NCBI RefSeq assembly: GCF_003814555.1
Contig: NZ_RKQN01000002.1
Span: forward strand, 434,001 to 498,000
Direction: 5' to 3'
Length of the DNA stretch: 64,000 nucleotides
DNA from: Vulcaniibacterium tengchongense
GTDB lineage: Bacteria; Pseudomonadota; Gammaproteobacteria; Xanthomonadales; Xanthomonadaceae
Both the position numbers and the translations under genes were made by a program. A model generated the notes under the pieces. It was not told the origin of the DNA. It saw only the letters and a program-made list of their open reading frames with translations, and searched no databases. Positions 27,183 through 37,751 of this stretch are shown piece after piece (positions within the stretch are counted from its first letter, which is position 1; each line of letters starts with the position of its first letter).

Positions 27183-27803
27183 TCAGTGGCGCTTCTTCAG
27201 CAGCGACTCGCGCTGCTGCTGGGCGCGGATCGCGTCCACCACGGTGTCCGCGTGCTTGACCTCCTCGGGCGGCGGCAGCACCGCGGGCACGCCGAGCGAC
27301 TGCAGCCACAGTTCGCGGCTCCAGCCGGCGGTGTGGTAGAGGTGGTGGTTCTCGTCGGGCACGACCTCCTCGTACGCGGCGAGCAGGGTCTTGCCCTCGG
27401 CGCCGCCGAGATGCTCGGCCAGGCGGCCGATCAGGCTCCAGTTCTGGTGGTCCTTGGTCTCGGCCAGGACCACGCATTCGCTGGCGACCAGCTCCGCCGC
27501 GGCCGGATCGCCGGCTTCGCGCGCCATCCGCATCGCCTCGACCAGCGACTCGCCCAGGTGCGCGACCACCTCGCGCCCGGGCGTCTTCCGCGCCGGGTCC
27601 AGGCCGAGTTCGTCGAACACGCCCAGCAGGATGTCGCGATGGCGGCGGGTCTCCTCCAGGTATTCCTGCCACTCCTCGCGCAGGTCCTGGTTCACGGCGC
27701 ATTCGATCGCCGTCTCGTAGACGCGGATTCCGCCGAGCTCGGTTTCGAGCGCCTGGTAGAGCAGCTCCTGCACCTGCGCGGGATCGTGGGACTTGCGGGC
27801 CAT
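27183..27803 (-). CDS. Ferritin-like / rubrerythrin-type helical protein
   Basis: This 206-residue soluble protein looks like a four-helix ferritin-like fold: LLYQALETELGGIRVYETAIE, then LREEWQEYLEETRRHRDIL, and later LAETKDHQNWSLIGRLAE and DENHHLYHTAGW. These give spaced Glu/His positions that could bind two metals. Similar proteins occur in general-stress clusters. ATG 27803 is preferred over 27809: the AAGGAG is 7 nt from the former but abuts the latter. Substrate and metal are unknown. Confidence 0.75.
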   Translation of the reverse strand: MARKSHDPAQVQELLYQALETELGGIRVYETAIECAVNQDLREEWQEYLEETRRHRDILLGVFDELGLDPARKTPGREVVAHLGESLVEAMRMAREAGDPAAAELVASECVVLAETKDHQNWSLIGRLAEHLGGAEGKTLLAAYEEVVPDENHHLYHTAGWSRELWLQSLGVPAVLPPPEEVKHADTVVDAIRAQQQRESLLKKRH

Positions 27804-27832
27804 ATGCATTCTCCTTCGTGGATACGTCGTGA

Positions 27833-28168
<336 letters not shown>

Positions 28169-28206
28169 CGGCGCAGGCCGGGCGCACGGTCCGGGGAGGC
28201 AACGCC

Positions 28207-29349
28207 GTGGCGCACGGGCGTGCGACGGACGCGCGCGGCCTGGTCGTGGAATTGCAGACGCTGGCGCGGCCGCCGGATTCGCACGAGGCCGCCACGTTGC
28301 GCTGGATCGCCCGGCGCCTGGCCGCGCTGCTCGGCTACGACTACGCCGGCGCGCACGCGGCCGGGGCGCGCTACGACGTGCCGCCGTACTTCGTGCCGGA
28401 CGCCACCCTGACCTGGACCGAAGCGCAGCGGCTGGGCATCTTCGCCGAGCGCCAGCTGTTCGGCGGCGTGGTGCCGCATGCGTTCGTAGCCGCCAAGACC
28501 GTCGGCCACCGGCTGCTCGAGGACGCCGAGGCGGTGCCGCCGGGCTGGGCGCCGCGGGCGGCCGCGGCGCTCGCGGGCGCCACGTTGACCGGCTACGCCG
28601 CGTTCTCGCCGGCCGACGCGCGCCGCGCCTGCGCGCGGCTGGCCGCCGCCGGCCACCGCGTGCGCTTCAAGCCCGGCGGCGGACTCGGCGGGCACGGCCA
28701 GCGCCGGATCGCGTCGGCCGACGCACTCGACGCCGCATTGGCCGAACTGGGGCCGTCGCTGCTGCAGCGCTACGGCGTGGTGCTCGAGCAGGACCTGGAC
28801 GAGGTGCTGACCTACAGCGTCGGCCGGGTGGCGGTGGGCGAGCTGCGCATCGCCTATTGCGGCACGCAGCGTCAGGCGCCCGGGGCGGACGGGCGCACCG
28901 TCTACGGCGGCTCCACGCTGCTGTGCGTGCGCGGCGAGCTGCACGACCTGCTCGACGCGGACCTGCCGCTGCCGGACGAGCGCCGGCGCGCGGTCGAGCT
29001 GGCGCTGCGCTACGACGCCGCGCTGCAACGCGCCTACCCGGCCGTGTTCGCTTCGCGGCGCAACTACGACGTCGCTTTCGGCCGCACCCCGGACGGCGCG
29101 CCGCGCTGCGGCGTGCTCGAGCAGTCCTGGCGCGTCGGCGGCGCCACCCCGGCCGAGCTGCTCGCGCTGGAGGCCCTGCGCGACGCGCCGCATCGCCGTT
29201 GGGTCCGCGCGCGCTGCCACGAGATCCCGCAACTGATCGAGCCGCCGGCGCGGGCGGCGGTGTCGTTCCGCGGCATCGACGCGACAGCGGGGCCGCTGAC
29301 CAAGTACGCGATCGTGGACACCGATGGAGATCCGACTCGAGACGATTGA
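28207..29349 (+). CDS. DUF3182 family protein (ATP-grasp-like)
   Basis: I recognise this 380-residue protein as DUF3182. It shows [17 protein letters not shown], the [11 protein letters not shown] block, [15 protein letters not shown], which resembles the nucleotide-binding loop of ATP-grasp enzymes, [16 protein letters not shown], and [10 protein letters not shown] near the end. No substrate is known. GTG 28207 has GGGGAGG about 7 nt upstream and is chosen; GTG 28165, overlapping the preceding stop as GTGA, is an alternative. It overlaps the next gene by 26 bp. The context is a stress-gene operon. Confidence 0.8.
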   Translation: MAHGRATDARGLVVELQTLARPPDSHEAATLRWIARRLAALLGYDYAGAHAAGARYDVPPYFVPDATLTWTEAQRLGIFAERQLFGGVVPHAFVAAKTVGHRLLEDAEAVPPGWAPRAAAALAGATLTGYAAFSPADARRACARLAAAGHRVRFKPGGGLGGHGQRRIASADALDAALAELGPSLLQRYGVVLEQDLDEVLTYSVGRVAVGELRIAYCGTQRQAPGADGRTVYGGSTLLCVRGELHDLLDADLPLPDERRRAVELALRYDAALQRAYPAVFASRRNYDVAFGRTPDGAPRCGVLEQSWRVGGATPAELLALEALRDAPHRRWVRARCHEIPQLIEPPARAAVSFRGIDATAGPLTKYAIVDTDGDPTRDD

Positions 29350-30115
29350 ACTGGCGGTCGAGGACGAACGCATCTGCGGCACCGTGCTCGCGCCCGCCAC
29401 CGAGATGCCCGGCGTGCTGTTCGTGCACGGCTGGGGCGGCAGCCAGGAACACGACCTGGCGCGCGCGCGCGAGGCCGCGGGCCTGGGCTGCGTCTGCCTG
29501 ACCTTCGACCTGCGCGGCCACGAGCGCACCGCGCAGGCGCGCGAGCGCATCACCCGGCCGCAGAACCTCGCCGACCTCACCGCCGCCTACGACTGGCTCG
29601 CGGCGCAACCGCAGGTCGATGCGCGGTCGATCGCGGTGGTCGGCATCAGCTACGGCGGCTACCTGGCCGCGCTGCTGAGCGCGCAGCGGCCGGTACGCTG
29701 GCTCGCCCTGCGCTCGCCGGCGCTGTACCGGGACGAGGGCTGGGAACTGCCCAAGCGCCAGCTGCACAAGGCGCAGGATCTGCGCGCCTACCGCCGCAGC
29801 CGCATCCGCTGGCAGGACAACCTGGCGCTGCGGGCCTGCGCGGAGTACCGCGGCGACGTGCTGCTGGTCGAGGCCGAGCACGACGAGACCGTGCCGCACC
29901 GGGTGATCGAGAACTACGCCGCGGCGTTCCACCGGGCCCGCTCGCTGACCCGGCGCATGATCGGCGGCGCCGACCACGGCTTCACCGACAAGCCGGCGCA
30001 GAAGGCCTACACCGCGGTGCTGATCAACTGGCTGACCGAAATGGTGGTCGGCGCGCGCGAGGACGCCGCGCAGTCGCGGCTGAGCGAGCGCAAGCGGGCC
30101 AATACGGGCGGATAG
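29324..30115 (+). CDS. Alpha/beta hydrolase
   Basis: A 263-residue serine hydrolase fold with a complete triad: S109 in the nucleophile elbow GISYGG, D187 in [10 protein letters not shown], and H218 in GADHGF. The oxyanion strand is [10 protein letters not shown]. The pattern is that of dienelactone-hydrolase/acyl-peptidase-like esterases; the substrate is unknown and there is no signal peptide. The start overlaps the DUF3182 gene by 26 bp, so the two are coupled. The C terminus ends in a short basic tail. Confidence 0.85.
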   Translation: MEIRLETIELAVEDERICGTVLAPATEMPGVLFVHGWGGSQEHDLARAREAAGLGCVCLTFDLRGHERTAQARERITRPQNLADLTAAYDWLAAQPQVDARSIAVVGISYGGYLAALLSAQRPVRWLALRSPALYRDEGWELPKRQLHKAQDLRAYRRSRIRWQDNLALRACAEYRGDVLLVEAEHDETVPHRVIENYAAAFHRARSLTRRMIGGADHGFTDKPAQKAYTAVLINWLTEMVVGAREDAAQSRLSERKRANTGG

Positions 30116-30467
30116 GGGCTTCGCGGCTCCGCGCGGAGGGACGCGGCTCGGCCGGAAGCGCCCCCCCGTCCGTGTTGCCCATCGCCGGCGCTGCCCGGCT
30201 CGCGGACGCGGCACCCTTGGCCCGCCATCCCCGCGGAAGCGAGGGGCCGCTGAAGGGCGGCGCCATCCCGTCTTTCGCGCAGGCCTGACCCGACCGGCAC
30301 CCCGGCAAGCGCCGGCATGACGCCGCTCTCCCGTCGCCCATGGCCGGCGATGCGGCGGGGGCGATCGGGCGGTTGCGCAGATCGAACGTGGCGCAAGACG
30401 CTGGATTTCCGCTTTCGCGGGAATGACGGCCGCCCGGCCGCGGGAACGACGACGTGGCGTGGTGCGC
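30116..30467. repeat. Intergenic repeat-like region between hydrolase and SDR genes
   Basis: No gene. The segment holds hairpin-forming pieces such as CCCCGCGGAAGCGAGGGG near 30225 and TTCCGCTTTCGCGGGAA at 30407-30423 followed by TGACGG. This last pattern resembles the dispersed intergenic repeats common in this family. It lies between two convergent genes and may also serve as a terminator. Confidence 0.45.
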
Positions 30468-31499
30468 TCAGCCGTACGGCCCGCCCATCACCGGCAGCAC
30501 GATGCCGTTGATGTAGCTGGCGCACACCGGCGAGGCCAGGAACACGTAGGCCGGGGCGAGCTCCTCCGGTTGCGCCGGCCGCGCCATGTCGCTGGACTGG
30601 CCGAACTTCGCGGTCTCCTCCGGCGGGCGGTCGGCCGGGTTCAGCGGCGTCCACACCGGCCCCGGGGCGACGGCGTTCACGCGGATGCCGCGTTCGAGCA
30701 GGTTGCTCGCCAGCGACTTGGTGAAGGCGTGGATCGCGCCCTTGGTGGCCGAGTAGTCGAGCAGCTGCTTGTTGCCGAACAGGCCGGTCTCCGAGCCGGT
30801 ATTGATGATCGAGGCGCCGCGCTCCAGGTGCGGCAGCGCCGCCCGGGCCATGTGGAAGTAGCCGCCGATGTTGGTCAGCAGGGTCTCCCGCAGCTGCTCG
30901 TCGCTGAGGTCCTCCAGGTCGGTGACGTGCTGCTGGAACGCGGCGTTGTTGACCAGCACGTCGAGGCGGCCGAACGCCTCCACCGTGCGCGCGACCGCCT
31001 CCGCGCAGAACGCCGGGTCCTTGACGTCGCCGGCGATGGCCAGGCAGCGCCGGCCTTCGGCCTCGACGTGCTCGGCGGTGACGCGCGCGTCCTCGTGCTC
31101 GTCCAGGTAGACGATGGCCACGTCCGCGCCCTCACGCGCGAACAGCACCGCGACCGCGCGGCCGATACCGGAGTCGCCGCCGGTGATCAGCGCGGCCATG
31201 CCCTCGAGCTTGCCGCTGCCGCGGTAGTCCGGGGCCTCGAAGCGCGGCGCCAGCGCCAGCTCGTGCTCGTTGCCCGGCTTGCGCAGGTGCTGCGCCGGCA
31301 TCGGGTTTTCCGGCTGTTCGCGCGCGCCGGCCTGCACCGGCTTCTTCTTCGCGGCCTGCTTGGCGGGCGCCTTTTTCTTCTCGCGCTCGTCGGCCTGGCG
31401 CTGGAGTTCGCGCTGGCGCTGGGCGGTGCGCGAGGCGCCCTGGGCGGGACGGGCGGCGCCCCGGGATGCGGTCTTGTTCTTGCTGGCTTTGGTGGCCAC
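30468..31499 (-). CDS. SDR family oxidoreductase with Lys-rich N-terminal extension
   Basis: The 343-residue protein has an N-terminal basic extension of about 60 residues (Lys/Ala/Arg/Gln-rich) followed by a classical short-chain dehydrogenase: cofactor loop ITGGDSGIGRAVA, NNAA, catalytic S in NTGSETG, and YSATK. It belongs to the YhdF/YghA-like group, often stress-induced; the substrate is unknown. GAGGAGCC precedes the ATG. It is the last gene of the stress-type island, convergent with the hydrolase operon. Confidence 0.88.
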   Translation of the reverse strand: MATKASKNKTASRGAARPAQGASRTAQRQRELQRQADEREKKKAPAKQAAKKKPVQAGAREQPENPMPAQHLRKPGNEHELALAPRFEAPDYRGSGKLEGMAALITGGDSGIGRAVAVLFAREGADVAIVYLDEHEDARVTAEHVEAEGRRCLAIAGDVKDPAFCAEAVARTVEAFGRLDVLVNNAAFQQHVTDLEDLSDEQLRETLLTNIGGYFHMARAALPHLERGASIINTGSETGLFGNKQLLDYSATKGAIHAFTKSLASNLLERGIRVNAVAPGPVWTPLNPADRPPEETAKFGQSSDMARPAQPEELAPAYVFLASPVCASYINGIVLPVMGGPYG

Positions 31500-32013
31500 G
31501 GCGGCTCCTCGTGCGTTGCGTCCGATTCGTGACGCCCGAGCCTCGCATCGCGGCCGCTAAACCCGCGTCAATCACCGCCGTGCGCGCGGCGGCGAACAGC
31601 GCCGGCTCAGCATGGTGAAAGCGGGATGAGCCCGCTCGATCCGCCGCGTCGCGTCGACCTTCCGCCGGAGGCACGAACGGACTGTCGAGCGCAATCGGGT
31701 CGCTACTGCCTTCCCGGTCTCTCGCAGCGCCGCTTGGCAAGCCTCCTGGGCGCGCATCAACGCCTGCCTCATCCGCCGGCGCTTTCGACGGGCTTCGCCG
31801 AAGCCCATGGAACGCGCCTGCGCGGCGACGGATTGGGCCCGTGGCCGCCGCCGGGTTGCGCCTGGCGCCGGCGACACCTCGGGCCTGAGGCCGTTGCAGG
31901 CGAACCGCTCGTCCGCTTCGGTCTTCGCGCACCGGTTCCGAGCGGTCGTTGGCGCCACCGCTGCAAGAGCCCGCGCCCGGGGCGGCATAATCGCGGCAGA
32001 CTCGGAGGTGGCG
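31500..32013. other. Long divergent gap before the antiporter gene
   Basis: No convincing gene in 514 bp. Frames across it are Arg-rich and lack domains. It contains the hairpin GGGCTTC/GAAGCCC at 31790-31806 and, near its end, a -10-like CATAAT (31986-31991) with GGAGG at 32004-32008 for the antiporter. The 5' part presumably holds the SDR promoter. Confidence 0.5.
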
Positions 32014-33837
32014 ATGCACGGCGGCGGTCTCGAATTGGCGTTGGTGTTCCTGTTGGCCGCGGTGATCGCGGTGCCGGTGTTCCGGCGCTTCGGGCTGGGC
32101 GCGGTGCTGGGCTATCTCGCCGCCGGCGTGGCGCTGGGGCCGTACGGGCTCAAGCTGGTGCCCAACGCCGACAAGGTGCTGGCCGCGTCCGAGATCGGCG
32201 TGGTGATGATGCTGTTCGTGATCGGCCTGGAGCTGTCGCCGGCGCGGTTGCGGGTGATGCGCAAGCCGGTGTTCGGCGCCGGCGGCGCGCAGGTGGCGCT
32301 GTCCGGGCTGGCGCTGGGCGCGGCGGCGATGTTCCTCGGCCTGGGCTGGAAGACCGCGCTGGTGATCGGCCTCGGCCTGGCGCTGTCGTCGACCGCGGTG
32401 GGGTTGCAGCTGCTGTCCGAGCGCAAGGCGCTGACCGCGGACTACGGCCGGCTTGCGTTCGCGATCCTGCTGTTCCAGGACCTGGCCGCGATCCCGCTGC
32501 TGGCGGCGATCCCGCTGCTCGGCCTGGCGCAGGCGCCGGACGCCGGGATGGACTGGCGGGTCGCGGCCAAGGCGGTGCTGGCGATCGCGCTGGTGGCGTT
32601 GGGCGGGCGCGTGCTGCTGCGCTACCTGTTCCGCGCGGTGGCGCGCACGCAGATGCCGGAGGTGTTCACCGGCGCGGCGCTGCTGACCGTGCTCGGCACC
32701 GCCTGGCTGATGCAGAGCGCCGGGCTGTCGGCGGGCCTGGGCGCGTTCCTGGCCGGGGTGCTGCTGGCCGACTCGCAGTACCGGCACGAGCTGGAAGCGC
32801 AGCTCGACCCGTTCAAGGGCCTGCTGCTGGGCCTGTTCTTCATGGCGGTCGGCATGACCATCGACCTGCGCCTGGTCGCGGCCGAGCCGCTGCCGATGTG
32901 CGCGCTGGTGCTGGGACTGATGGCGGTCAAGTTCGCGCTGCTGTACGCGGTCGGGCTGCGCCCGGGCGGGCTCGACCGCCGCGAGGCGCTGCAGCTGGGC
33001 GCGGTGCTGGCGCTGGGCGGCGAATTCGCGTTCGTGGTGTTCAACGAAGCGCTCAAGGCCGGGCTGATCGACGCCGCGCTGCGCGCGCGGCTGGTCGCCG
33101 CGGTCGGCCTGTCGATGGCGCTCACCCCGCCGCTGCTGTCGCTGGTGACGCGCGCGATCGAACGCGGCGCGGGCAAGGCGCCGCCGCGCGCCTACGATGC
33201 GATCCCCGACCACCAGCCGCAGGTGCTGATCGCCGGCTTCGGCCGTTTCGGCCAGATCGTCGCGCGCCTGCTGGTGGCGCAGAAGATCCGCTTCATCGGC
33301 ATCGAGCACAGCGCCGACCAGGTCGACTTCGTGCGCCGCTTCGGCAACCCGGTGTACTACGGCGATCCGGCGCGCGCCGAGCTGCTGCGCTCGGCCGGCG
33401 CGGCGGAGGTCAAGGTGTTCGTGGTCGCGATCGACAACGTCGCCGACAACGTGCGCACGGTGCGGGCGATCCGCCGCCTGTACCCGCGCGCGAAGGTGCT
33501 GGCGCGGGCGCGCGACCGCCGCCATGCCTGGGAGCTGATGGACCTGGGCGCGCACGCGGTCCGCGAGACCTTCCATTCCAGCCTGCGGATCGGCGAGCAG
33601 GTGCTGGTCGAACTGGGCCTGCCCGAGGACGTCGCCCACGACCACGCCAAGCGCTTCCGCGAGCACGACGAACGCCTGCTCAACGCGCAGTACCTGATCC
33701 ACGACGACGAGACCGCGCTGGCGCAGTCCGCGGCCGAGGCGCGGCGCGAGCTGGAGCAGCTGTTCGACGCCGACCGCGGCGAGGGCCTGCTGGGCGAGAT
33801 CGCGCGCGAGGAGCGGGAGGCGAAGAGCGAGAGCTGA
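32014..33837 (+). CDS. Monovalent cation:proton antiporter, KefB/KefC type (CPA2)
   Basis: The 607-residue product has twelve or so membrane spans typical of CPA2 antiporters (GYLAAGVALGPYGL, VIGLELSP, STAVGLQLLSER, LLFQDLAAIPLL), then a cytosolic RCK/TrkA-N domain beginning QVLIAGFGRFGQIVARLL with acidic E in GIEHS. This arrangement is that of glutathione-gated K+ efflux proteins, which protect against electrophiles; gating cannot be read from sequence. ATG 32014 follows GGAGG at 5 nt. No KefF/KefG partner is adjacent. Confidence 0.92.
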   Translation: MHGGGLELALVFLLAAVIAVPVFRRFGLGAVLGYLAAGVALGPYGLKLVPNADKVLAASEIGVVMMLFVIGLELSPARLRVMRKPVFGAGGAQVALSGLALGAAAMFLGLGWKTALVIGLGLALSSTAVGLQLLSERKALTADYGRLAFAILLFQDLAAIPLLAAIPLLGLAQAPDAGMDWRVAAKAVLAIALVALGGRVLLRYLFRAVARTQMPEVFTGAALLTVLGTAWLMQSAGLSAGLGAFLAGVLLADSQYRHELEAQLDPFKGLLLGLFFMAVGMTIDLRLVAAEPLPMCALVLGLMAVKFALLYAVGLRPGGLDRREALQLGAVLALGGEFAFVVFNEALKAGLIDAALRARLVAAVGLSMALTPPLLSLVTRAIERGAGKAPPRAYDAIPDHQPQVLIAGFGRFGQIVARLLVAQKIRFIGIEHSADQVDFVRRFGNPVYYGDPARAELLRSAGAAEVKVFVVAIDNVADNVRTVRAIRRLYPRAKVLARARDRRHAWELMDLGAHAVRETFHSSLRIGEQVLVELGLPEDVAHDHAKRFREHDERLLNAQYLIHDDETALAQSAAEARRELEQLFDADRGEGLLGEIAREEREAKSES

Positions 33838-33918
33838 GAAACGGGAGGCGGGGAACGGGACGCAGGCGCCGCCGCGCCCGCGTTCCCCACCCTGGCGCCT
33901 GTTTCCTGATCGCCCGCT

Positions 33919-36900
33919 TCAGCGCGGTTCGCGCAGGAAGCGCGCCATCGACACGCCCTGCTCCGGTGCCGGCGGCGCGAATTCGGCGGCGATGTCGACG
34001 AAGCCGCGCATCACCGCGATCTCGCGCGGGGTGCGGTTGAGGGTGTCGCGGCGATCCGGGTCGGCGCCGGCGCGCAGCAGGAACTGCACCGTCCGCAGCA
34101 GGCCGTGCAGCGCGGCCAGGTGCAGCGGGCCGAAGCCGCGCGGGTCCTGCGCGTCGAGCGAGGCGTCGTTGTCGATCAGCAGCTGCAGGCCGGCGATCAG
34201 CACCTCCTCGTCGGCGGCGGTGCCGGGCTCGGCGCGCGCGCCCAGCAGCAGCAGCAGCGGCGTGGCGCCGCCGGCGGCGCGGTCCGGCTCGGCGCCGGCC
34301 AGCAGCAGGGTGTCGAACAGCGCGACCAGGCGCGAGCGCTCGCGCGCGCCGAAGCCGTACATCGCCGCGCAGTGCAGCGCCTGGCGGCCCTGCGCGTCGC
34401 AGGCGTGGATGTCGGCGCCGGCGGCGAGCAGGCGCGCGGCCAGGTCGGTCAGGCCGAGCGCGCTGGCGACCATCAGCACGGTCAGGCCGCCGGGCAGGCG
34501 CTGCTCCAGCGGCGCGCCGGCGGCGAGCAGGCGATCGACGATCTCGACGTGGCGCATGCTCACCGCCGCCGACAGCGGCGTGGCGCCGGACGCGGCGGCG
34601 CGGGTCGGGTCGGCGCCGCGCGCGAGCAGCAGGTCGACCACGGCGCGGTGGCCGCCGCCGGCCGCGCGCAGCAGCGCGGTGCAGCCCTGCGCGTCGGTGG
34701 CGTCGACCGGCAGGCCGAGCTCGAGCAGGCGGCGCACCGCGTCGGCGTCGCCGACGATCGCCGCCGCGGGCACGTCGGGCTCGCGCAGCGGACGGCGCGG
34801 CAGCGGCCAGCCGCGCCAGTCGAGCCAGTCGGCCAGGTCGCGCCGGCCGGAGGCCAGGGCCACGCCCAGCGGCGTCTGCCCGTCGGCGGCGCGCAGGTCC
34901 GGCGCCGCGCCCGCGGCGACCAGACGCCGGAGCATGCCGTCGCGGCCGAGCGCCGCGGCCAGGTGCAGCGCGCTCATGCCGTGGCCGTCGCGCACGTCCG
35001 GGTCGGCGCCGGCGGCGAGCAGGCGTTCGAACAGGCGCGCCCAGCCCAGCCGCACCGCCAGGGTCAGCGGCGGGTCGCCGGCCGGCGACGGCGCGAACGG
35101 GTCGGCGCCGCGCTCGAGCAGCTCCAGCGCCACCGGCTCCAGTTCGCGCGCGGCGGCACCGCCGGTGCAGCAGGCGCCGAGGAAGCGGGCCAGGCCACCG
35201 GCGCCGGCGGGCGACAGGCCGCGCCGCAGCAAGGCCTGCAGCGCGGGCAACGCCGGCCGGCCGCGGCCGAGCAGGGCGAACAGCGGGGTGTCGCCGGCGG
35301 CGTCGCGCGCCTCGGCATCGGCGCCCTGCGCCAGCAGCCAGTCGATCCGCGCCGGCGCCGCGAGCGCGTCCGCCTCGTGCAGCAGCGCGCCGAGCTCGGC
35401 CGGCGACAGCAGCCGGGCGAGGCCGCGCAGCTCCTCGCCGCGGCCGTCGCGCAGGCCCTCGCGCAGCAGCTCGGCTGGGGCGCGGTCGGGCAGCGGCGCG
35501 TCGAGGTCCGCGGCGTCGCCGAATTCGTCGGTCAGCGCCGCGGGCAGCGGGTAGGCGCGATCGAGCGCGCTCACCAGCGCCCAGCGCCCGGCCTCGGCGG
35601 CGCGGTCGACCGCGCGCTTGCCTTCGGCGTCGCGCCGTTCCGGATCGACGCCGAGCGCGAGCAGCTTCTGCACCAGCGCCGGGCTCGCGCGCTCGCCCTG
35701 GCAGGCCAGCAGCAGGGCGCTGCGGCCGCGCGCATCGACCGCGGCGGCGGCATCGGCGCCGCCGCGCGGCAGGTGTTCGAGCAGGCGTTCGAGCACCGCC
35801 AGGTGGCCGCCGTGCGCCGCCTCCAGCAGCGGCGTGCGGCCTTCGCCGTCGCGCGCATCGGCGTCGGCGCCGGCGGCGAGCAGGGCGGCGGCGATCTCCG
35901 CGTGCCCGGCATGGGCGGCCTCGTGCAGGGCGCTGCGGCCGCGCGCGTCGCGGGCATCGACCTTGGCCCGGAACTTGAGCAGCAGGTTGACGCCGGCCGG
36001 GTCGTCCTCCTCGCCGCCGGCCGCGGCGAGCAGTGCCGGCTGGCCGCCCGCCGGTTCCGGCTTGGCGCCGCGCTCGAGCAGGAACTTGGCCAGGCGCCAG
36101 TTGCCGACCGAACAGGCCACGCCCAGCGGCGACAGGCCGTCGCGGTTGAGCGGATCGAGCTCGGCCGCGGCGTCGCGCAGCAGCGCGGCCACGCCGGGGT
36201 CGGTGCTGCGCGCCGCATGATGCAACGGGGTGTTGCCCTCGGCATCGGTCAGGCGCGGGTCGGCGCCGTTGGCGAGCAGGGTCATCACCGCCTCGGGCCG
36301 GCCGTGCCAGCTGTCGCGGGTCGCGGCCAGCAGCGGGGTCATGCCGGCGTGGGCGGCGTTGAGGTCGACGCCGCGGGCGATCAGCGCGCGCAGCAGGCGC
36401 AGGTCCGGCAGCACCGCGGCGAGCACGGCGAGGCTGCGCTGGTCGCGGTCCTCGGCCGGCGGCGGCGCGTCCACGTCGGCGCCGAGTTCGATCAGTTCCA
36501 GCGCGCGGTCGACCCGGCCGGCGCGCGCGGCGGCGTAGAGCGCGGGTTCCAGCGGCTCGTCGAGGCCGGGCGGCGGCGCGTCGATCGCGGAGTCGGCGGC
36601 GTCGAGCGCGGCGAAGCCCGGCAGCGGTTCGGCCGGCGCGACCCGCTGCAGCCACAGGTGCAGCGCCGGCGCGAGCAGCGCCAGCGCCGCGGCCAGGGCC
36701 CATCGCACGCCGCCCGCGAGCAGGCCCGGCCAGGCCAGCAGCACGATCGCCGCGGCGGGCGCCAGCACCGCCGCCGCCACGCCGAGCCCGCGCCACGCGC
36801 CCAGGTCCAACGCCGGCAGCGCCTGCCAATGTTCGCGCAACGGCCCGCCCTCGCGTTCCAACCCGCGCCACAGCGGCCACAGCCGCCACAGCGCGAGCAG

Positions 36901-37248
36901 GGCCAGGCCGACCGCCGCGCTCAGGCCGAGCGCGGCGCCGAGCGAGCCGGTGCGCAGCAACGCCGCCAGCGGCCAGGCCGCGGCCAGGCCGAAGCCGGCC
37001 ACCGCCGCCGCCCACAGCCCGGCCAGCGCCAAGCCGTCGCGGCGCCAGGCGGCGTGCCCCGTCGCGTCGCGGTCGCGCAGCCCGCGCAGCGCCAGCGCAT
37101 AGGCCGGCTGCGCCAGGGTGCCGGCGAGCGCGGCCACGGCACCGCCGAACCCGGCGAGCAGGCTCAGCAACAGGCCGGCGGCGGCCGCCAGCCCGGCCCA
37201 GGGCAGCGCGCGAGCGGCGGCGGCGCGCGGACGCGTCGGCTCAGGCAT
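33919..37248 (-). CDS. Large membrane-anchored ankyrin repeat protein
   Basis: This 1109-residue protein starts with about five hydrophobic segments (residues 14-215) and then carries a long array of ankyrin repeats (GxTPLxxAxxxGxxxxxxxLLxxGAD) to the end, interrupted near residues 520-640 by a less regular stretch. The repeats are likely cytosolic and bind proteins; no enzymatic domain is seen. It overlaps the preceding ycgL-type gene by 8 bp. The high GC and the repeats create many long false frames on the other strand. Confidence 0.9.
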   Translation of the reverse strand: MPEPTRPRAAAARALPWAGLAAAAGLLLSLLAGFGGAVAALAGTLAQPAYALALRGLRDRDATGHAAWRRDGLALAGLWAAAVAGFGLAAAWPLAALLRTGSLGAALGLSAAVGLALLALWRLWPLWRGLEREGGPLREHWQALPALDLGAWRGLGVAAAVLAPAAAIVLLAWPGLLAGGVRWALAAALALLAPALHLWLQRVAPAEPLPGFAALDAADSAIDAPPPGLDEPLEPALYAAARAGRVDRALELIELGADVDAPPPAEDRDQRSLAVLAAVLPDLRLLRALIARGVDLNAAHAGMTPLLAATRDSWHGRPEAVMTLLANGADPRLTDAEGNTPLHHAARSTDPGVAALLRDAAAELDPLNRDGLSPLGVACSVGNWRLAKFLLERGAKPEPAGGQPALLAAAGGEEDDPAGVNLLLKFRAKVDARDARGRSALHEAAHAGHAEIAAALLAAGADADARDGEGRTPLLEAAHGGHLAVLERLLEHLPRGGADAAAAVDARGRSALLLACQGERASPALVQKLLALGVDPERRDAEGKRAVDRAAEAGRWALVSALDRAYPLPAALTDEFGDAADLDAPLPDRAPAELLREGLRDGRGEELRGLARLLSPAELGALLHEADALAAPARIDWLLAQGADAEARDAAGDTPLFALLGRGRPALPALQALLRRGLSPAGAGGLARFLGACCTGGAAARELEPVALELLERGADPFAPSPAGDPPLTLAVRLGWARLFERLLAAGADPDVRDGHGMSALHLAAALGRDGMLRRLVAAGAAPDLRAADGQTPLGVALASGRRDLADWLDWRGWPLPRRPLREPDVPAAAIVGDADAVRRLLELGLPVDATDAQGCTALLRAAGGGHRAVVDLLLARGADPTRAAASGATPLSAAVSMRHVEIVDRLLAAGAPLEQRLPGGLTVLMVASALGLTDLAARLLAAGADIHACDAQGRQALHCAAMYGFGARERSRLVALFDTLLLAGAEPDRAAGGATPLLLLLGARAEPGTAADEEVLIAGLQLLIDNDASLDAQDPRGFGPLHLAALHGLLRTVQFLLRAGADPDRRDTLNRTPREIAVMRGFVDIAAEFAPPAPEQGVSMARFLREPR

Positions 37249-37510
37249 CGGGGCCCCAGTCCTCGGTCAACGGATCGTGCGCGGTCGGCGGGAACTGCAG
37301 ATGGAAGCCGCGCGCGGCCAGGTTCGCGCGCACCACCGCCGCGTCCTCGCGGGCGAGCTTGCGCTCGGGCGTCAGCGCCACTTCGAGCACGAACTGCAGC
37401 CGGCCCAGTTGCGTGCGCAGTGGCTCGGGCAGGCGCGCGAAGTCGTCGCGCGCGGCGAGATAGACGTAGGTGTCGGCCTTGCGGAGGCTCTTGTAGACGT
37501 AGGCTTGCAT
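37241..37510 (-). CDS. YcgL domain protein
   Basis: An 89-residue protein that starts [19 protein letters not shown] and contains [18 protein letters not shown] and [24 protein letters not shown], the full YcgL domain. No biochemical role is firmly known to me. Its end overlaps the ankyrin gene start, suggesting coupling. A -10-like TATGCT lies on the minus strand at 37564-37559. Confidence 0.85.
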   Translation of the reverse strand: MQAYVYKSLRKADTYVYLAARDDFARLPEPLRTQLGRLQFVLEVALTPERKLAREDAAVVRANLAARGFHLQFPPTAHDPLTEDWGPDA

Positions 37511-37751
37511 CGCTCGGGGCAGCGCGCCCGGGGGAAGGCGCGGCGTGATCTCGCGCACAGCATACCCGCGGCGATCCGGGATTGGGCGGCGGGAAGCTGA
37601 AGCTGGACGGCGCGGGCGCCGGCGTCACCGCGGGAGGAACCGGAGGGGGGGAACCTGGAACGGGAGGGCGGCGCGGCGACTTCCTCTCGCGTTCCTCGCC
37701 GCTTCCCGCTTCTCGTTTGGCTACCCGTTCCTTCCCCCCGCGCTTCCCCGC

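Noticed and set aside
31572-31988. Possible 138-residue minus-strand gene in the gap before the antiporter
   Set aside because: Arg-rich, no domain, no SD; two other frames cross the same bases. Treated as non-coding.
34105-37548. 1147-residue plus-strand frame opposite the ankyrin gene
   Set aside because: Gln/Arg-rich repetitive translation that mirrors the ankyrin repeats; no SD and no domain.
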